Shown here in pieces: positions 26,635-34,760 of a stretch of DNA of 64,000 bases. The first letter of the stretch is position 1, and every line of letters begins with the position of its first letter. The position numbers and the translations under genes are program-made. The DNA comes from Caldicellulosiruptor danielii (GTDB lineage: Bacteria; Bacillota; Thermoanaerobacteria; Caldicellulosiruptorales; Caldicellulosiruptoraceae), in NCBI RefSeq assembly GCF_034343125.1, contig NZ_CP139957.1, positions 2,662,001-2,726,000 on the forward strand, in the 5' to 3' direction. The notes under the pieces are model-generated. The model was given only the letters and a program-made list of their open reading frames with translations. It was not told the origin of the DNA and did not search any database.

Positions 26635-27372
26635 ATGATAGGACTTGGAACTATTGTAAACACTGCTGCCGTGATCATAGGCTCGATTTTAGGACTGGTG
26701 TTAAAGTTTGGTATCCCGGAAAGGTTTAAATCCACAATTATGCAGGCAATATCGCTATCTGTCATCTTCATTGGAATATCGGGGGTGCTTCAGGGCATAT
26801 TCAAAGTTTTAAATAGCGGCAGAATCGACAGGCAGTACATAATGCTGATGATATTCTCGCTTGTAATTGGCGGGCTTGCAGGTGAAATATTGAAAATTGA
26901 AGACTTTTTGGACAGGCTGGGTGAAAGAATAAAAAAGGCAGTATCGAAGGTGATAAAATCAGAAAATTCTACATTTACAGAAGGGTTTGTGACAGCAAGT
27001 CTTGTGTTCTGTGTTGGAGCTATGGCAATTGTAGGCAGCCTTGAGGATGGGCTGAATCGCAACTTTTCTATCCTCTTTGCAAAGTCTATTTTAGATGGCG
27101 TGACCTCTGTGATATTTTCTGCAACACTTGGAATAGGCGTTATGTTCTCAAGCGTTGCAGTGCTTATATACCAAGGCAGTATAACGCTTTTGGCAGGCTT
27201 GATAAAACCATTTTTGACAGACACAGTTGTTTTGCAGATGTCAATGGTAGGTTCTGTCTTGATATTTGCAATAGGTCTTAACATGCTTGGAGTATCTAAA
27301 ATTAAAGTTGGCAATCTTCTTCCTGCAATATTTGTACCTGCTGTATACTATGCAATAACCTGCTTGATATGA
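26635..27372 (+). CDS. DUF554-family membrane protein
   Basis: The 245-aa protein has about seven membrane segments and the DUF554 pattern: MIGLGTIVNTAAVIIGSILG at the start, then FCVGAMAIVGSLEDG and a C-terminal GLNMLGVSKIKVGNLLPA. This YdfK-like family is widespread, and its function is unknown although a transporter role is often suggested. GGAGCTAG-type ribosome sequence lies before ATG 26635. The stop codon overlaps the promoter of the next transcript. Confidence 0.88.
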   Translation: MIGLGTIVNTAAVIIGSILGLVLKFGIPERFKSTIMQAISLSVIFIGISGVLQGIFKVLNSGRIDRQYIMLMIFSLVIGGLAGEILKIEDFLDRLGERIKKAVSKVIKSENSTFTEGFVTASLVFCVGAMAIVGSLEDGLNRNFSILFAKSILDGVTSVIFSATLGIGVMFSSVAVLIYQGSITLLAGLIKPFLTDTVVLQMSMVGSVLIFAIGLNMLGVSKIKVGNLLPAIFVPAVYYAITCLI

Positions 27373-27392
27373 AATGAGAAAAAGGGTATAAT
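27364..27392 (+). promoter_or_regulatory. Strong promoter overlapping the DUF554 stop codon
   Basis: TTGATA (27364-27369), 17 bp, TATAAT (27387-27392). The predicted start is near 27399. Confidence 0.75.
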
Positions 27393-27398
27393 TATCAA

Positions 27399-27510
27399 TA
27401 GAAGTGCATATTTTTCTCAAGTAAGTTTTGTCGGTAACCGGCACCCGACTAATAAAATACCGGCTCGTAAGTTCTCAAAAAAGAGCCCTCTATTTTGAGG
27501 GCTCTTATTC
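27399..27510 (+). ncRNA. Short terminated leader RNA or small RNA
   Basis: From the promoter above, a transcript of about 110 nt would carry a small hairpin GTCGG/CCGAC (near 27430-27449), a second CCGGC segment downstream that could compete with it, and a perfect 10-bp terminator AAGAGCCCTC/GAGGGCTCTT (27481-27506). The layout resembles an attenuator or riboswitch expression platform ahead of the ABC transporter operon. No known riboswitch consensus was recognised. Confidence 0.5.
27481..27510 (+). terminator. Intrinsic terminator
   Basis: Perfect 10-bp stem AAGAGCCCTC/GAGGGCTCTT with a 6-base loop, followed by ATTCTATAT. It ends DUF554 and the short leader RNA. Confidence 0.8.
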
Positions 27511-27535
27511 TATATATTCTAAAAAAGGGGAAATA

Positions 27536-27712
27536 ATGTGTGAAACCTCAACTCCACTTTTTATTCAAACTCCTCAACAAAGAAAGGGGCGGTGGCAAAG
27601 GAAATTAGCCCTTTGCTCGTATGCCGCCCCTTCCAAAATCTATTCTAAAAGGAGGAGTCTCTTGTTGGCATCTTTTGTTCTTTTCTCGTTAGCCTTTCTA
27701 CTTAATATTTAA
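27536..27712 (+). CDS. Possible 58-aa leader protein with nested micro-ORF
   Basis: AGGGG precedes ATG 27536, and the frame encodes a basic N-terminal part ending in a hydrophobic tail (LLLASFVLFSLAFLLNI). The same frame contains a second, very strong ribosome site (GGAGGAG, 27651-27657) before TTG codons at 27662 and 27665, which would give only the hydrophobic 15-16 residues. The RNA between can fold: GGGGCGG (27586-27592) with CCGCCCC (27624-27630), GCAAAGG with CCTTTGC inside it, and an outer ACTCCTC (27569-27575) with GAGGAGT (27652-27658), which hides the second ribosome site. The function is unknown; a leader peptide or type I toxin-like message are options. Confidence 0.4.
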   Translation: MCETSTPLFIQTPQQRKGRWQRKLALCSYAAPSKIYSKRRSLLLASFVLFSLAFLLNI

Positions 27713-27873
27713 CCCAAAATTTTTTAAAAAAGTATAAAGAAATATTTAAAAATTTGTAAACAATTTTTAAACAAAAACATGACAAATATCACTACAAAAA
27801 TTTTCTTCAATAGTATAACTTAATATTGATAAGAAAAGTCCTATTTAAATATTTAAAGAGGTGATAAAAAGTT

Positions 27874-28839
27874 ATGATTGCACTTGAAGTCAAAAATCTT
27901 GTAAAAAGATACGCAAATGTCCTGGCTCTTGACAATCTTTCACTGACAGTCAAAGAAGGCGAAGTCTTTGGCCTTTTAGGTCCAAATGGCGCAGGAAAAA
28001 CTACTTTTATAAACTGCATACTGGGACTCACAAACATTGACAGAGGCGAAATTTATATATTCGGAAAACCTTTAAACAAAGCATTAAAAAAATTAAAATC
28101 CCAGATTGGAATTGTTCCGCAGGAAATTGCTCTCTACAACAACTTAACTGTGTATGAGAATTTGAGCTTTTTTGGTTCGCTCTATAACCTTTATGGAAAG
28201 CTTTTGAAAGAGAGAATAGAGTTTGCCTTGGAGTTTGTCCAGATGCAGGACTTTATCAAAAAACAGGTAAAAACCCTTTCTGGCGGAATGAAAAGAAGAG
28301 TAAACATTGCAGCAGCTCTTATCAACAACCCCAAACTTCTTATAATGGATGAGCCTACTGTTGGAATTGACATATACTCAAGAAAGCTAATTTTGGACTC
28401 TGTTCAGAAACTCTCTGAAAGCGGCATTACAATAATTTACACAACCTATTACATCGAAGAAGTTGACAGAATCTGTTCATCTGTTGCGTTCATAAATAAA
28501 GGAACAATCATCGAATATGGCTCAAAAGAATTTTTATTAAAAAAACTCTCAGATACAAATATTATTAGGATAAAATTTAGCAAGACTTTAGATGAGGTTT
28601 TGATAAAAATCAAAAACTTAGATGGAGTTGAAAGTGTAGCTGTTGCCGGAAATGAGCTTACAGTTTCTGTTGAAAAGTCAAAAAATCTTATAAAAGAGAT
28701 TGTCGAAATTTTGTCTCAGGATGGATGTGAAATACTTTCCATATCTTATGAAAAGCCCACAATGGAAGAGCTCTATTTTGCAGTGATGGGCTATACCATA
28801 AATGAAAAAGGAGAGATTGTCCATGAGAGCAGCAGTTAA
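27874..28839 (+). CDS. DrrA-type ABC transporter ATPase
   Basis: The 321-aa protein has Walker A GPNGAGKTT, signature LSGGMKRRV, Walker B LLIMDEPTVGID and an extra C-terminal domain of about 90 residues, as in ATPases of ABC-2 exporters for drugs and antimicrobial peptides (DrrA/CcmA group). AGAGGTGA lies before ATG 27874. The walker motifs are intact. It heads an operon with two ABC-2 permeases and a histidine kinase/response regulator pair. Confidence 0.9.
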   Translation: MIALEVKNLVKRYANVLALDNLSLTVKEGEVFGLLGPNGAGKTTFINCILGLTNIDRGEIYIFGKPLNKALKKLKSQIGIVPQEIALYNNLTVYENLSFFGSLYNLYGKLLKERIEFALEFVQMQDFIKKQVKTLSGGMKRRVNIAAALINNPKLLIMDEPTVGIDIYSRKLILDSVQKLSESGITIIYTTYYIEEVDRICSSVAFINKGTIIEYGSKEFLLKKLSDTNIIRIKFSKTLDEVLIKIKNLDGVESVAVAGNELTVSVEKSKNLIKEIVEILSQDGCEILSISYEKPTMEELYFAVMGYTINEKGEIVHESSS

Positions 28840-29968
28840 AGCCTTTTTATATACTTTAAAAGAAAATGCCATAAGTATTCCTCTTCTTTCTATAATGCTA
28901 ATTTTCCCAATCATCATGATTTTCATCCTTGGAAATGCACTATCTGGATATTTTAAGCAAGCCAACATTCCAAAAATGAATATAATCATTATTGAAGAAA
29001 ATTTAAAACCAAGCATTTATGATACCGTTTTGAAATATGATAAAACTTTTTTAAAATTATTCAATGCAGAAATTTTATCTTCCAAGTCAGCTGCACTGAA
29101 AAAGCTTTCAGCCTCTAATAAATACATTGCTGTTGTGACTTTCAAAGAGTATCAAAGGAATAACCATTCAAATTATAGCTCTTTTGGAAATTTTGACATA
29201 GAAATTACCTCAAAAGAAGGTTCACAGGAAGCTGGATTTTTGAAAGTGTATTTTAACATATATTCAAACTACTATAAATTCGCAAGAAGTATTTACTCAC
29301 CTTCTGACATACCAAAATCGATAGACTTTGAATCTGCATTTTCGGGCCACTTCCCAAGAGCTCTTGATTATTATGCTGTTGCAATGGTTGTTATGATGGC
29401 ACTGTATGGAAGCTTTGGCGGCATTGCTGTCATTGAAGAAGAAAGAAAGCAGAACACTTTAATCAGACTTTTTGCATCACCAAGAAATCCGCAAATCATA
29501 TTTGTTTCAAAAGCATTTGCCCAGATGGTATTTTTGTATATTCAGCTTTGCCTAATAGTTCTTTTTTCAAAATATATTTATCGTGCTAACTGGAGTGAAA
29601 ATCTTTGGCTTATATTTTTGCTTCTCTTTATCTACAGCATATTTGCCATACTATTGGGAATTATTATTGCTCTTTTCTCTAAAAACTATATACTTTCAAA
29701 TGTTATAGTTAGCTCATTTGCTGTAATATCTACCTTTCTGGCAGGAGGATATGTAAGAATTGATATCAGTACAAAATTTTTAAGTTCTGTAAGAGACATT
29801 CTGCCAAACTATGCTGTACAGTCTGCATTTTTTACCATAATCTATAACCCAAGTGAAATAGCATATGTCAAAAATATTTTTGTATATCTTACTCTTCTTT
29901 GTTTAATTATTGCTTCTATTTGCATACTTTTAATGAGGAAGGTGAAACTATGGCAGTTTTCAAGATAA
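28823..29968 (+). CDS. ABC-2 type permease
   Basis: Starting at ATG 28823 (AAGGAGAG seven bases upstream), the 381-aa protein has one N-terminal membrane segment, an extracytoplasmic stretch of about 140 residues and five C-terminal membrane segments with the EEERKQNTLIRLFASP motif typical of ABC-2 permeases. It overlaps the ATPase gene by 17 bp and the next permease gene by 19 bp, so the three are translated together. Confidence 0.88.
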   Translation: MRAAVKAFLYTLKENAISIPLLSIMLIFPIIMIFILGNALSGYFKQANIPKMNIIIIEENLKPSIYDTVLKYDKTFLKLFNAEILSSKSAALKKLSASNKYIAVVTFKEYQRNNHSNYSSFGNFDIEITSKEGSQEAGFLKVYFNIYSNYYKFARSIYSPSDIPKSIDFESAFSGHFPRALDYYAVAMVVMMALYGSFGGIAVIEEERKQNTLIRLFASPRNPQIIFVSKAFAQMVFLYIQLCLIVLFSKYIYRANWSENLWLIFLLLFIYSIFAILLGIIIALFSKNYILSNVIVSSFAVISTFLAGGYVRIDISTKFLSSVRDILPNYAVQSAFFTIIYNPSEIAYVKNIFVYLTLLCLIIASICILLMRKVKLWQFSR

Positions 29969-31062
29969 ACATAAAACGTCTTTTGAAAGACAAATTTAAT
30001 CTATTTTTGATGATTATACTTCCTTCAATTGCAGTTGCTCTTTCAACCTTTCTTACATTAACCGTTGAATCTTCTTATAAAATTGGAATTATTACAGACA
30101 AAGAAAAAAGCAAGGTTGTAAAACTAATTGAAAAAGAGCTCAAAAAATGTTTTGATGTTAAAACCTTTGACCCTACCAAATCAATTGTAAGCCAGATGGT
30201 TCAAAGCGGTATTGACTGCGTTGTTGTTTTAAATAACAAGTCAGTTGATGATATTGTTAATGAAAAACAGAAAAATATAAAAATATACACATTTGGAAAG
30301 TCTGAGACGCATATTATTTTGAAGGAATATCTAAACAGTGTGTTTAAAATACTTGCTGCTCAAAAGCGCATAAACAGCTCTAAATTTATAGAGTCTTCAA
30401 AGTATATTTTTGAGCATTCTCCAATTGTATTAAATAAAATTTTTCAGCACCAGTCAAATTCTATTTCAATTGCTTTTGCCTCAGGATTTTTTGTAATGTC
30501 TCTGTTTTGGCTTGCACTTAATGGTTCTAATATAATATTAAAAGATTATCAAGAAAGAGTTATTCTGCGAATTTTATGCTCACCAATTTCAAAGCAAAGC
30601 TATATTCTGCAGTCTATCTTGAGCATATTTTCCATTACATTTTTACAGCTAATCTTTTTTGTACTGCTATGTTCGTATGCATTTAGACTTACTTTTGGAA
30701 CTAACATACTTATTGTTATTTCAGTTCTTTCCATTTGTAGCTTTATGTTTGTTGCTTTTGCTGTAATGTTTATAAGCATAGTTAATGACATGAGAAAACT
30801 TGCAAGTTTGAATTCAATGGTGGTAACAATAATGTGCATGCTTGGTGGATGCTACTGGCCGCTCAGCATTATGCCAAAGTTTCTTCAAAAGACTGCATTG
30901 TTTTTCCCAACAACATACGCAGTAAATCTAACAAAGAGTATGCTCACTGGCAAATCCATAGAAAGTATGACGGTTGACATTGCAGTTGTGATGGCATTTT
31001 GTCTGTTTTTTATGCTTGTGGGTATAAAGCAGCTTTCTAAAAATGTAATGTCAAAATTATGA
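29950..31062 (+). CDS. ABC-2 type permease, second subunit
   Basis: ATG 29950 follows GGAAGGTG inside the previous gene; the longer frame from 29899 has no good start. The 370-aa protein has the same topology as its neighbour and the equivalent motif DYQERVILRILCSPIS, so it arose by duplication and probably forms a heterodimer with it. The external loop lies at about residues 40-170. Confidence 0.87.
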   Translation: MAVFKINIKRLLKDKFNLFLMIILPSIAVALSTFLTLTVESSYKIGIITDKEKSKVVKLIEKELKKCFDVKTFDPTKSIVSQMVQSGIDCVVVLNNKSVDDIVNEKQKNIKIYTFGKSETHIILKEYLNSVFKILAAQKRINSSKFIESSKYIFEHSPIVLNKIFQHQSNSISIAFASGFFVMSLFWLALNGSNIILKDYQERVILRILCSPISKQSYILQSILSIFSITFLQLIFFVLLCSYAFRLTFGTNILIVISVLSICSFMFVAFAVMFISIVNDMRKLASLNSMVVTIMCMLGGCYWPLSIMPKFLQKTALFFPTTYAVNLTKSMLTGKSIESMTVDIAVVMAFCLFFMLVGIKQLSKNVMSKL

Positions 31063-31105
31063 TAAAATAAATTTTAGCAATAACAACTTTTTCGGGGAAA
31101 AGAAA

Positions 31106-32239
31106 ATGCTTTCATTCATTATAAGCGTCTATACTCTTTGGAGTTTATATGAGAATGGCAAGATTTCCAAAATAGCCATTTTGTTTTTACTTCTATTTTT
31201 GTCATTAGAATTCTTAAAAACTGAATATCTAAAATCCATATACCATACAGCAGCGGCAGTCTTTGCAGAGCTGATTATAATATTCTTTGCTATTTTTCTT
31301 TGTAGATGGGAATTTTTCTTTTTAATACCAACTACTGTGTGCACATTTTTACAGCATAAAAACAAGTTATCAATTTACTCAATTGCCTCTATACTCTTTA
31401 TCAGCCTTTTTCTTATCCCTCCAAAGATGGTAAGGGAATATGTCTTTGTCTGCGTTTTTGTTTTCTCTTTAAAATTAGCCATACAGATGCTGCAGGATAG
31501 TAAGAACGAATACTTAGAAAAAATTGACCATTTAAGACTTTTAAATTTGCAGCTGAGCAAGCTAAAAACACAGCTTTTAGAGTCACAGCAGACAATAGAA
31601 CGTCTTGCTGCACAAAACCAGCAGATGAAAATAGCAACTTCTTTGCACGACACAGTTGGTCACAACTTGGCAGCACTGAATATCCAGCTCAATGCCATAA
31701 AGAGCTTGCTGGAGAAAAAAGGAGTACTTAAAGATGCGCAAATAAGCCAAATCATATCTTCATGTTTGCAGCAGACTCAAATATCTTACGAAAGTTTGAG
31801 AAAATTTGTCTATTCAATGAAAAACTCTTTTGAAACCAAAGAAAAGTACTTATCTCAATTGATAGAAAATTTTAACTTCTGCAACATAACATTAAACCGC
31901 ATTGGAGACATCGAAAACATTCCATCACACGTATTTGAAAATCTAATGGCAATCCTCAAAGAAGCTCTCTTAAATGTTGCAAAACACTCAGATGCTACAC
32001 AAGTAGCTGTATCTTTGGAATCAAAACCAACATATGTGCGTCTTGCTGTGCATGACAACGGCAAGAAAAAAGGAGAAATAAAAGAGGGCGTTGGGCTCAT
32101 GAGCATAAAACTTCGAGCAAAGTCTATGGGATCAACAGTCAACATTGACAACCATGCTGGATTTTCAATAGTGGTATTTGTCCCATTAAAAAGCAGGAGG
32201 GAAGATTACTTTGAAAAAACCCAAGGTCTTAATTGTTGA
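31106..32239 (+). CDS. NarL-type (HisKA_3) sensor histidine kinase
   Basis: The 377-aa protein has five to six membrane segments in its first 130 residues, a coiled coil (about 145-175), and the dimerisation motif SLHDTVGHNLAALNIQL, with the phosphorylated His in the second position of LHD. The ATPase end has an N box near EALLNVAKHSDAT and a G box GVGLMSIKLRAKSMGS. Kinases with short loops between membrane helices (DesK/LiaS-like) often sense membrane damage. It overlaps the regulator gene by 29 bp. Confidence 0.9.
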   Translation: MLSFIISVYTLWSLYENGKISKIAILFLLLFLSLEFLKTEYLKSIYHTAAAVFAELIIIFFAIFLCRWEFFFLIPTTVCTFLQHKNKLSIYSIASILFISLFLIPPKMVREYVFVCVFVFSLKLAIQMLQDSKNEYLEKIDHLRLLNLQLSKLKTQLLESQQTIERLAAQNQQMKIATSLHDTVGHNLAALNIQLNAIKSLLEKKGVLKDAQISQIISSCLQQTQISYESLRKFVYSMKNSFETKEKYLSQLIENFNFCNITLNRIGDIENIPSHVFENLMAILKEALLNVAKHSDATQVAVSLESKPTYVRLAVHDNGKKKGEIKEGVGLMSIKLRAKSMGSTVNIDNHAGFSIVVFVPLKSRREDYFEKTQGLNC

Positions 32240-32846
32240 TGATAACCTTGCCGTTTTGGACGGTCTTAAAATCATCCTTGAGCTTGAAAATTTTGAGGTT
32301 ATAAGCCTTTGCACTAATGCAAAAGAGGCAATAGAGTTTCTCGAAAAGAAGCATGCTGACGTTGTTCTTATGGATATTAGAATGCCTGTTATGGATGGTA
32401 TTGAGGGAACTTTTAATATAAAAACCAAATTTCCAAATGTCAAAGTGATAATATTAACAACATTTTGTGAAGAGGATTACATAGAAAAGAGCCTGAGCTT
32501 TGGCGCAGATGGGTACATCCTTAAAAGCTCTGATGCAAAGCATATTGTGAATTCTATTTTGTCTGTCCTTGACGGTAAGGTTGTTATGGACAAAGAAATT
32601 GCTCTATACATTTCAGATGTATTGAAAAGGACCAGTAAGCAGCTGCTTGAAAAAACACAAAACCTTTCTGAAAGAGAGTTTGAAATTGCAAAGCTCATAT
32701 CACAAGGATACTCAAATAAGGAAATTGCAAGGATGCTTTTCATCTCTGAAGGTACAGTGAGAAACTACATAACATCCATTCTTCAAAAGTTAAATCTTAA
32801 AAATAGAACCCAAATTGCAGTATACTATCTTACCAAATTTTCTTAA
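32211..32846 (+). CDS. NarL/LuxR-family response regulator
   Basis: The start is TTG 32211, with GGAGGG 9 bases upstream inside the kinase gene. The 211-aa protein has a receiver domain with phosphorylatable Asp in VVLMDIRMPVMDG and a C-terminal LuxR-type helix-turn-helix (LSEREFEIAKLISQGYSNKEIA ... EGTVRNYITSIL). It probably controls this transporter operon in response to cell-envelope stress; that target is inferred from linkage. Confidence 0.92.
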   Translation: MKKPKVLIVDDNLAVLDGLKIILELENFEVISLCTNAKEAIEFLEKKHADVVLMDIRMPVMDGIEGTFNIKTKFPNVKVIILTTFCEEDYIEKSLSFGADGYILKSSDAKHIVNSILSVLDGKVVMDKEIALYISDVLKRTSKQLLEKTQNLSEREFEIAKLISQGYSNKEIARMLFISEGTVRNYITSILQKLNLKNRTQIAVYYLTKFS

Positions 32847-32943
32847 TCTTACTTTTTGTGTTTGCCGGAGTAAAGATGTTATCCAAAAATGTACCTTCGA
32901 AGGTGTTAATTAAAGTTTTTTCTTGTGATAATATTTTAATTCA

Positions 32944-33090
32944 TTAATGCAAAATATCGTAAATTAGTCTGCCAACAAATTTTCCAATTATAAAGGCTAA
33001 AAGAGATAATAATCCAAAACCAATAAAAATCAACGATACTTTTATTATAGGTGGGAATTTCTCCAATTTTGCAATCATCTGTTTTAGCAT
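32944..33090 (-). CDS. Small single-pass membrane protein, 48 aa
   Basis: ATG 33090 stands eight bases behind GGAGG. The product begins MLKQMIAKLEKFPPIIK, then has one hydrophobic helix (VSLIFIGFGLLSLLAFIIG) and ends KFVGRLIYDILH. An amphipathic, basic N-terminus before a membrane helix is seen in small modulators of kinases or transporters and in type I toxins, but there is no family match that I can name. It converges on the two-component system genes. Confidence 0.6.
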   Translation of the reverse strand: MLKQMIAKLEKFPPIIKVSLIFIGFGLLSLLAFIIGKFVGRLIYDILH

Positions 33091-33284
33091 TTACCAAACC
33101 TCCAGTTCTATATCGGAGATGATTAATGGCATTTTTTTTAATAATTATATCACAGCAATTTTTTTGCAAAATGTAAAATTAATAAAAATATTAATTGCAA
33201 ATCAAAGTGGGCAGAAAGAGAAATAAAAGTATGATTTAGGTTATTGCATATGCCTTTGTTAAAGGTAAAAACTGAGCTAAAAGT

Positions 33285-33470
33285 TCAAATACAGTTTGGT
33301 TTTACTTTTGCGCCTATCAAAAGCGATGTTACAAACTCGCCTGCTGTGATGTAGTCTATTTTGTTTATCGCTGTTTTAACTGCCTGTGTGATTGTCCCAG
33401 CCCGTGCTACCGGGAAGGCAAGGGTCAATAGCAGGCTCAGGATTACAATAAAGCTTATAAACTTTTTCAT
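33285..33470 (-). CDS. Short secreted protein, possible truncated SLH-domain protein
   Basis: AAGGAGTGA precedes ATG 33470. The 61-aa product has a clear signal peptide (MKKFISFIVILSLLLTLAFPVARA) and a mature part of about 35 residues with ITAGEFVTSLLIGAKVKP, which resembles the start of an SLH repeat (ITRAEFV). The sequence stops after one half-repeat, so it is probably a truncated remnant of a surface protein. Confidence 0.55.
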   Translation of the reverse strand: MKKFISFIVILSLLLTLAFPVARAGTITQAVKTAINKIDYITAGEFVTSLLIGAKVKPNCI

Positions 33471-33568
33471 GGTCAATCACTCCTTTTTTGTTTTTTTAAA
33501 CCTCTCATTATTGTTATACCACGCTTTTAGAAAAACAGGCACAGAAATTCTGCCTGCTAAAAAATAAA

Positions 33569-33608
33569 AGCCACGGTCAGGTTTTCCCTGCAAACCTATA
33601 CCGTGGCT
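33569..33608 (-). terminator. Nested hairpin upstream of the truncated secreted protein gene
   Basis: AGCCACGGT pairs with ACCGTGGCT and inside it AGGTTT pairs with AAACCT; on the minus strand a T-rich stretch follows. It precedes rather than follows a gene, so it may be an attenuator or end a short transcript. Confidence 0.55.
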
Positions 33609-33654
33609 AACTTCCTTTTGATTTACTCATTTGTGTTTTACTCATCTAAATTTT

Positions 33655-33788
33655 TTGACATTCTGTATAAACACCTAAAAGTTGCATTTGTGGTAATTAT
33701 TTCTGAATATATTATACCACTGTAGTTTGAAATTGCAACAACAAAAAATTTGACACTCTATATAAACACCTATAAGCTACACTTCTGG
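33655..33788. repeat. Two imperfect 39-bp direct repeats
   Basis: Copies at 33655-33693 and 33750-33788 both begin TTGACA and share TATAAACACCTA and related blocks. They lie downstream of a small membrane gene in a decayed area. Function unknown. Confidence 0.5.
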
Positions 33789-33837
33789 CAAATCTTTTAA
33801 GTATATTGTAGCAGGTTTTTGCCTGTTTTGCAAGAGC

Positions 33838-33972
33838 TCAGTACGGCAAAGCAACGAGAATTCGAATTGCAAGCACTGAAAGCATGAAGAGAAAGATGAT
33901 AACTTCTGGCAGGAGAAGTTTTAGAGTTTGAAGTTCTTTTTGAATACAAAACCTTGATGGTCTTTTTGGCAT
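33838..33972 (-). CDS. Small membrane peptide, 44 aa
   Basis: GAGGGGTG lies before ATG 33972. The product (MPKRPSRFCIQKELQTLK ... LVALPY) has a basic amphipathic N-terminus and one strongly hydrophobic helix. Its leader carries the first copy of the promoter-hairpin module. No family is recognised; size and make-up would fit a type I toxin or a small membrane regulator. Confidence 0.5.
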   Translation of the reverse strand: MPKRPSRFCIQKELQTLKLLLPEVIIFLFMLSVLAIRILVALPY

Positions 33973-33985
33973 TTTGAACACCCCT

Positions 33986-34106
33986 CAAAAAACAAAAACC
34001 GCAGAAAATCTGCGGTTTGGTTTTTATTTTTACATTTTTGTAGACAGATTTTGAACGTAGTCTTCCCACATGAATTTATTGTACACCAAAATTTCAGTTT
34101 TTGCAA
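33986..34106 (-). repeat. Promoter-hairpin module, copy 1
   Basis: On the minus strand: TTGCAA (34106-34101), 17 bp, TACAAT (34083-34078), a conserved leader containing CTACAAAAATGTAAAAAT, then a perfect 10-bp hairpin AAACCGCAGA/TCTGCGGTTT (34018-33996) followed by T-runs. It would give a transcript of about 80 nt. Copy 2 lies 0.6 kb away. It stands just before the 44-aa gene. Confidence 0.6.
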
Positions 34107-34134
34107 CGATGAAACTGCTGGGGATTGAGAAAAC

Positions 34135-34358
34135 TTAAAGGAGTTTCAAAAACTCTTCCAGACTTATTCCTGCTTGTTCCAAAATACTTTTTAGTGTTCC
34201 TCTTGCGACTTCTTCATGCATTGGGATAATTACGATCCTTGTTGGATTTTCTTTTTTGAGCTTGAGATGATTGCCTTTTTGTGCCACTTCCCTGAATCCA
34301 GCTTTTTAAGCGCTCCTATTATTTCCTGTGGCTTTAGTATAGGATACCTGGAAGACAT
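34135..34358 (-). pseudogene. hicA: HicA toxin gene with a one-base frameshift
   Basis: Starting at ATG 34358, directly after the hicB stop, the frame reads MSSRYPILKPQEIIGALKKL and then fails. Adding one base near 34300 restores a normal 74-aa HicA: GFREVAQKGNHLKLKKENP, VIIPMHEEVARGTLKSILEQAGI and EEFLKLL, including the catalytic His in the KGNH motif. HicA is an mRNA-cleaving double-stranded-RNA-binding toxin. As given the toxin is dead, although a sequencing error cannot be excluded. Confidence 0.8.
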
Positions 34359-34559
34359 TTACATAGCCACCTCTATGGTAGTTATCAGCGGTGGCATTTG
34401 TGGTTTTTGTATTTCTTCTCCTTCGTAGTAAAGTTCAAGAGCTTCTTTTAAGTTAGCTATTGCTTCTTCGATGGTTTTTCCTTGTGAAGCTACACTGTTT
34501 TCTACGCATTTAGCTATATACCAGTTGTCCTCTTTGCTTACTACTACTGTAAACAACAT
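34359..34559 (-). CDS. hicB: HicB antitoxin
   Basis: The 66-aa protein (MLFTVVVSKEDNWYIAKCVENSVASQGKT ...) shows the HicB fold signature, in which a W/Y-IAKC strand leads to S-Q-G-KTIEEAIANLKEALELYYE. It neutralises HicA and usually represses its own promoter, but this short form has no C-terminal DNA-binding domain. AAGGTGA precedes ATG 34559. It is directly abutted by the broken hicA (TAAATG junction). It appears intact while the toxin is not. Confidence 0.85.
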   Translation of the reverse strand: MLFTVVVSKEDNWYIAKCVENSVASQGKTIEEAIANLKEALELYYEGEEIQKPQMPPLITTIEVAM

Positions 34560-34616
34560 AACAAAATCACCTTTTTCGTTTGAAAGTTTTTGGCTTACAA
34601 CTTTTATTATACCACA

Positions 34617-34741
34617 CAAAAAACAAAAACCACAGCTTAAAAGCTGCGGTTTGATTTTTATTTTTACATTTTTGTAGATAGATTTTGAATACAATTTCCC
34701 TTGCAGTTTTTTATTATACACTCAGCTTTCAGTTTTTGCAA
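34617..34741 (-). repeat. Promoter-hairpin module, copy 2, upstream of hicB
   Basis: On the minus strand: TTGCAA (34741-34736), 17 bp, TATAAT (34718-34713), the same leader block as copy 1, then the hairpin AAACCGCAGCTT/AAGCTGTGGTTT (with a G-U pair on the minus strand) and T-runs at 34617-34625. The hairpin lies between the promoter and hicB, so it may act as an attenuator or end a small RNA. Confidence 0.6.
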
Positions 34742-34760
34742 TATAACCCTTTTAATTATT

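Noticed and set aside
32936-33169. 77-codon minus-strand frame
   Set aside because: It is out of frame with the 48-aa gene that has GGAGG and a typical membrane protein composition; this one has neither.
33797-34069. 90-codon minus-strand frame
   Set aside because: It overlaps the 44-aa gene in another frame and its start runs through the hairpin module; it lacks a ribosome site.
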